Shown here: in pieces, positions 59,601-64,000 of the stretch
Position numbering within the stretch: position 1 is the first letter of the stretch
Layout: each line of letters begins with the position of its first letter
DNA from: Trogon surrucura
Taxonomy: Eukaryota; Chordata; Aves; Trogoniformes; Trogonidae
Length of the DNA stretch: 64,000 bases
Assembly: GCA_020746105.1 (NCBI GenBank)
Contig: CM036658.1
Span: 35,147,004-35,211,003, forward strand
Direction of reading: 5' to 3'
Program-made: the position numbers and the translations under genes
The notes under the pieces: model-generated
The model's database searches: none
The model's input: only the letters and a program-made list of their open reading frames with translations
Told to the model about the DNA's origin: nothing

Positions 59601-60524
59601 TCCAAGCCAGCAGCGGTTGTGGCACAAGCTCAGTCTCAGTACTCTGATGCTCTGATGCTTTGAGACGTTGGAGGAAGAGTGAAAACACAAGTTAGCATTT
59701 CTCACCTCTGAAATGTTCAAAGCTGAACTCTGGGATAGAACTTCTCTATTCCACAGCTGTTCTTCATGCAAATCATAGATTTTCATAAAGGTGTTCATGA
59801 AGTAGTGATGACATAGAGTTCTATTACGGTTTCTTTTGCTTTTCTTTTGCTTTTATAGCACAGTGTGCCAGGAAGCAAATACAGATATTCACACCAGCTG
59901 CCCCCATGTTTATTCCTGTCTCAGCGCATTCACCACTGGAAGGCAGCAACCTACATAACATCACTCAGTAAAAGTAAAACTTCCCACTGAGGAAGTGAGA
60001 AGATTGCACGTTGAAGTGCCCAAATGACAACCTCCTATTTATTCTGTAATTATACGCAGTTGCCTCCAATATCTGATTTTGATGTTGTTGTTGTTGTTAA
60101 CAGTATGGCTCAATATGCCTTTCCCTCACAAGGAAGTAAGGGGTGCTGGGCTGATAACAACCTCAGAAATTTTATTCCAGTTTCCAAATGCAAATTGGCT
60201 AAACTGATAAGACCTTTTTGCAGTTTGAAGAGCTGTGAAAACCTTGTGAACCTAGATTCAAGCTAAGAATACTAACTTGACTTGAGAAATTGCATATCAC
60301 TATGCCTTACGACTACCTTTTTCTGTCCCCTGCCTCATATGCCTATTAAGGATCTAAGAAGCAGATGTCTTTATCTATGACTACTCTGTAATATAAGAGC
60401 CAACCAAGCCATAGACTGTGAAATAGCTGGAAGCTGTGCACGGGATGTCCCCACTGTTTCTGCAGAGGTGTGAAGGGATGGGATTATTCCCTCCAAGCTC
60501 AGGACAAAAGGGACTGAAGAATTG
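56699..60524. other. Non-coding stretch, no recognisable gene
   Basis: AT-rich. It holds a T/G-rich stretch near 58.62-58.68 kb and a (GTT)5 repeat at 60084-60098. Short frames carry no motifs. Confidence 0.5.
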
Positions 60525-61388
60525 TGTTGGGTTTGTGGGCATTTTGTCTATCAGGGTTTTTCAGTAGCAGGGGACCTATGGGGGTGGCTCCTGTGCAAAA
60601 CTTACAGAGACTCCCCCAGCTAAAAGACAGATCCACCTCTGGCCAAGGCCAGGCCAACCAGAACCCTCTGCAGTCAATATGCTTAAGAGAGGAAAATATA
60701 TTAGGCCAGTGCCTTTGTTGGGCAAGTGTTAGGGAGTTCTTTGTTTTGAGAGGAGGGGGAGGTGCGAGCAGCAACCATGTGGTCATCAAAGTTGGTGAGG
60801 AAGGAGGGGAAGACAGGCACTGGAGCAGAGATTTCACTGAGGCCTATGGTGATACGGCAGGATGAGGCCCTGCAGCCTGACAAGATTAATGGTGACATAG
60901 AATCTGGGTTGCAGCCCATGGAGGACCCCACACTGGAGAAGAGGACTATGCCTGAAACATGCCAAGACCCCAAGGGAAGGCCACGCTGGAGCAGTCTGTT
61001 GCTGGGAGGCCTGCAGCTTCCTGTGGGAGGGGCCCACGCTTGTGGGAAGGGCTCACGTTGGAGAAATTTGAAGAGGACTGTCTCCCACGAGAAGGACATG
61101 ATGTTGGAGCGGGTAGAGACTGTGAGGATTCCTCTGCCTGAGGAGGAAGAAGCAGCATGGACAATGTATCATGGACAGACCGCAACCCTCATCCCCTACC
61201 CCTCTGTGCTGCTGGAGGGCAGGAGGTAGCTGGGAAGGGAGGGCTGGCGGGGGAAGGTGTATTTAAGATCTGGTTGTATTTATTTCTCTCACTATCCTAC
61301 TTTGATCTAATTGATTGGTAAACTGGTAGTGGTTCTATTGCCTAAATTAAATTGATGTTTTCTCCCCAAGTCTAGTCTGTTTTTTGCC
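60525..61388 (+). mobile_element. Solo LTR of a second ERV family, 3'-truncated
   Basis: Starts TGTTGGGTTTGTGGGC and has the layout of a long, GC-rich bird LTR I recognise. It contains CTCTGGCCAAGGCC, then a run of imperfect units around CCCACGCTGGAGCAG, a TATTTAAG near 61.26 kb and an end-region CCCCAAGTCTAGTCTGT. The usual last part of the LTR is absent. No primer site or internal genes follow. The open frames inside (for example 60762-61229) are products of the repeat units and not a host gene. Confidence 0.75.
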
Positions 61389-64000
61389 ATAAGAATACTA
61401 ACCATATTAGTACGGTTACTAATACGATCATAAATGTCATATTTTGCGTGAAGCCATTATAAACCTGTCATGTTGGCTATTTCAACTTGTATGTGTCCCC
61501 GAACATTAAAATGTCCTCAAGGCTGATCCAGTAAGAAATGTGGTATTTAAGCTAGCAGACTATCTTCAAAGTTCAGCGTTGACCCAGGGGGCTTAATGGA
61601 GCCAACTAGGAAAGAGCAGCAGACAGACATCTGCCGAAGAGGCTAAAATCTAATCATAATTGATTCCTTTTCTCAGCCGAAGGAACATTTAAGGTATAGA
61701 TATGCAATTCAGATACGAACTGGAGAGCACCCTATAGGGTTGTTACCAGAATTACTCAGAATTAAAATGCTATGCTATCTGCAATTACAGTCATGGCCTG
61801 TGCTTCACATGTAAAGGCACAATATAATTTCTCTAAAGAGTTGGGAAAGGAAAAACTAATAAAAAAATCTGGTATAGTTTAACGGAGACAGAATGGTATT
61901 ATCCAAATTTGGCATGGATTCGGGAATTAAATTCCCGCTCTTAAACACACAACAAGTGCAATATGCAATCCTTAAAGAAATTCTGCAGAAATTCTGGCAA
62001 CCACCAGCCACTCCTGAGAATGCAATGCCATGCAGCGCTCCCTTTTCTCTTTGCTTAGGTTTTCCCCCATGCAAATCCTCAGCAGATAATAGCTCCTGAG
62101 AATACACAGCTGCTGAGCTTCCCTGAACTTCACATCCTTCCACTTTTTTATTCTTTTAGGTCCTTCATAGCACACACTGGCCAAAGGAAGACAAACATGT
62201 ATTTTTTGTGGTTAAATGTTGGCAGTGTCTAACACACATAATAGGAAGAAAGTTTAACTCTAATCCCTAGGTTGCTGTCAAATGCATACTTCAATTAAAT
62301 ATAACAAATATAATATAGACACAATCAAATGTTAATAAAATGCTGCTTCTCCCACAGTCACTATCACCTAACAAAGGTCGTTTGATCTGTTTACAAAACA
62401 AATCATATTATTTTACACCCGTGGGTAGCATTTTAGTTGTCAGAGGCAATTTCATTCCAATTTAATGGCAAAGAGGCATGCCTAACTTAAATACCCATTA
62501 TATCCACTCTCTGCCTTCATGGAAATTGCACATTGTGAAGGAAGGTAGACACTTCTGTGCCTGTTAAACTGTTAAAATTAATGTGTTTAGACTTTATTTA
62601 ATGTCTGCAATTTTACTCTCCCAGAACCCCTTAACTGACATTAAATTTTAATGAATATTTTTCATATCTGTTTCAGAGGAAGAGAAACATGTAGAATTCC
62701 TGATCAAAATCACAAATCCAGCCATCCCTATGAAAGTAACTCCAACTGCCATTTATCATTAAAGAATTCTACACCAGGTCATAGTGTTTCCATCTTTAAA
62801 TCCAGTTACTGTGCTCCATTATTATATAATTATCTATTTGAGTCTACATTTAATACTAAATTTCCTTGTAACTCTATAACTGTCATTTGATTCTTAATTG
62901 TTTGTTTTAAGGCAGTAGTTAGAGATGTGTTGAGATAATGCTCTGAATGCTATATATACGACAAGAAATATGTGAACCTAAAGAATTTAGAAACCAGATC
63001 ACAGGCTTCTCTAAGAAGAGCATCAAGGCACTGTATAGAAGCTACTAGGATGGACTGCATATTATCAGAGAACAGCACGACCTTGTATTTTCGCTGTCTA
63101 TGCATTCACAGCAATTCCAGATAAGTAGCATCTTTCATCGCTGTACCATTACATCCAAAAGCAGCGAGCAAACCTCAGCTTCCCCTGGAGAGCAGTCTGG
63201 TGCATAAAACCACCAAAGGCTACATAGCACCAGTCAGTCAAGGACAGTAAAAGCCCCTTCAATAAAGCTCTTTGTTTTGTTAGCCAAATACCACTGCTTC
63301 CAACTAGGAAATGCCCCGCGAAGAATGTAATGACTTTGCTTAAAAGGCAGGTGTTCTAAGCACATCAAAATAATAGTAGATTAAGTTAGTTAAGCAAATA
63401 GTCAATCTCCTTCATGTTTGCTCTGAATATCTTATCTCTATACACAGAAGCTGGTGTTTCCAATAATTAGATTTTAAAATTGGCTTATCTGATAAAATTT
63501 TATAACACTAGCAGATGGAGAACAAAACATTTGCCGCCATCTGTCTTTTGTAGTTTGTTTTTGGAGGCTACTAAGAGAGCAGAGGTTAATATTGAGAAGA
63601 TAAACTAATTTTAGAGAAGCAATTCTCTCCTTTGACATAGTTTGCATCACTATATAGTCAAGACAGGCTCTTAACTGGGTGCTCAGAGTTGGCCCTTGTA
63701 GATAGCCGTAATTTCTACATGTAAGAAATGTTATTTTCTTTGTCTCTTTGTAGGCCGTCCTTCACACCTATAATGCGGGAAAGTGCAATGCATCCTGGCC
63801 AGCTGCAGGCAGCTCAACATCCAGTTACCACAAATTTACCTGTAACTTCCTGACACTGAAGAGCTGTCGTTAAGATCACAGTGTATTCAATTTTCTTCTG
63901 TACAAACTGTGAAAATTCCTTCCTCAAAAACGTCTTAAACCAGGAACAAAGCAGATGTAATTACAAGCAAGTGACTCTCTGCATGTGTGTACACTGATTT
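61389..64000. other. Non-coding stretch to window end
   Basis: AT-rich. A 17-base palindrome centred at 61929 and a 3' splice-site-like sequence ending at 63753 are the only items noted. No gene is recognised. Confidence 0.5.

Noticed and set aside
60524-61229. Host gene in the 60.5-61.2 kb frames
   Set aside because: The sequence matches the layout of a bird LTR with internal repeat units; frames overlap on both strands.
1-64000. tRNA, rRNA or CRISPR array
   Set aside because: No cloverleaf-like A/B box pair, rRNA signature or regularly spaced repeats were found by eye; CRISPR is not expected in a bird genome.

Overview
The window is nuclear DNA of a bird. The evidence is the interspersed repeats: several CR1 LINE fragments, some with the typical CR1 3' end made of ATTCTATG-type octamers, and LTRs of families I recognise as abundant in bird genomes. 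The DNA is AT-rich with many A/T runs, and I see no operon-like gene packing. I could not identify a confident host protein-coding exon, tRNA, rRNA or CRISPR array. Almost all open frames outside the repeats are short and look like chance frames.

The dominant feature is a complete endogenous retrovirus/LTR retrotransposon at 9429-16605 on the plus strand. It has two 835-bp LTRs that differ at only three positions and a perfect 5-bp target duplication (AGAGC). It also has a primer site matching tRNA-Lys1,2 and a polypurine tract. Two long open frames share one reading frame and are separated by a single TAG. The first (598 codons) is Gag-like. It starts with a 148-residue membrane module (two hydrophobic segments, four N-glycosylation sequons, a Cys cluster), has a coiled coil of partly 11-residue repeats, and has no zinc knuckle. 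The second carries protease, reverse transcriptase, RNase H and integrase with all the usual catalytic residues visible. There is no env. Overall it resembles class III (ERV-L/spuma-like) elements and looks like a recent insertion that spreads inside the cell.

Layout: 1-8.7 kb, no recognisable gene, microsatellites only; 8.7-9.26 kb, a possible decayed antisense LTR; 9.4-16.6 kb, the intact ERV; 16.6-28.6 kb, no recognisable gene, with a GAAAA tract; 28.6-29.7 kb, antisense CR1 (endonuclease part); 34.2 and 35.2 kb, CR1 3' fragments; 39.3-39.9 kb, antisense solo LTR with a clear TATA box; 42.05-43.94 kb, the longest CR1 copy (reverse transcriptase part, broken); 44.85-45.4 kb, antisense CR1; 45.4-56.5 kb, no recognisable gene, but two perfect 13-bp inverted repeats, a perfect 71-bp tandem duplication and an unexplained minus-strand open stretch near 55.1-55.65 kb; 56.5 kb, CR1 3' end; 60.5-61.4 kb, a second, long LTR; the rest to 64 kb is unremarkable apart from a possible 3' splice site near 63.75 kb.
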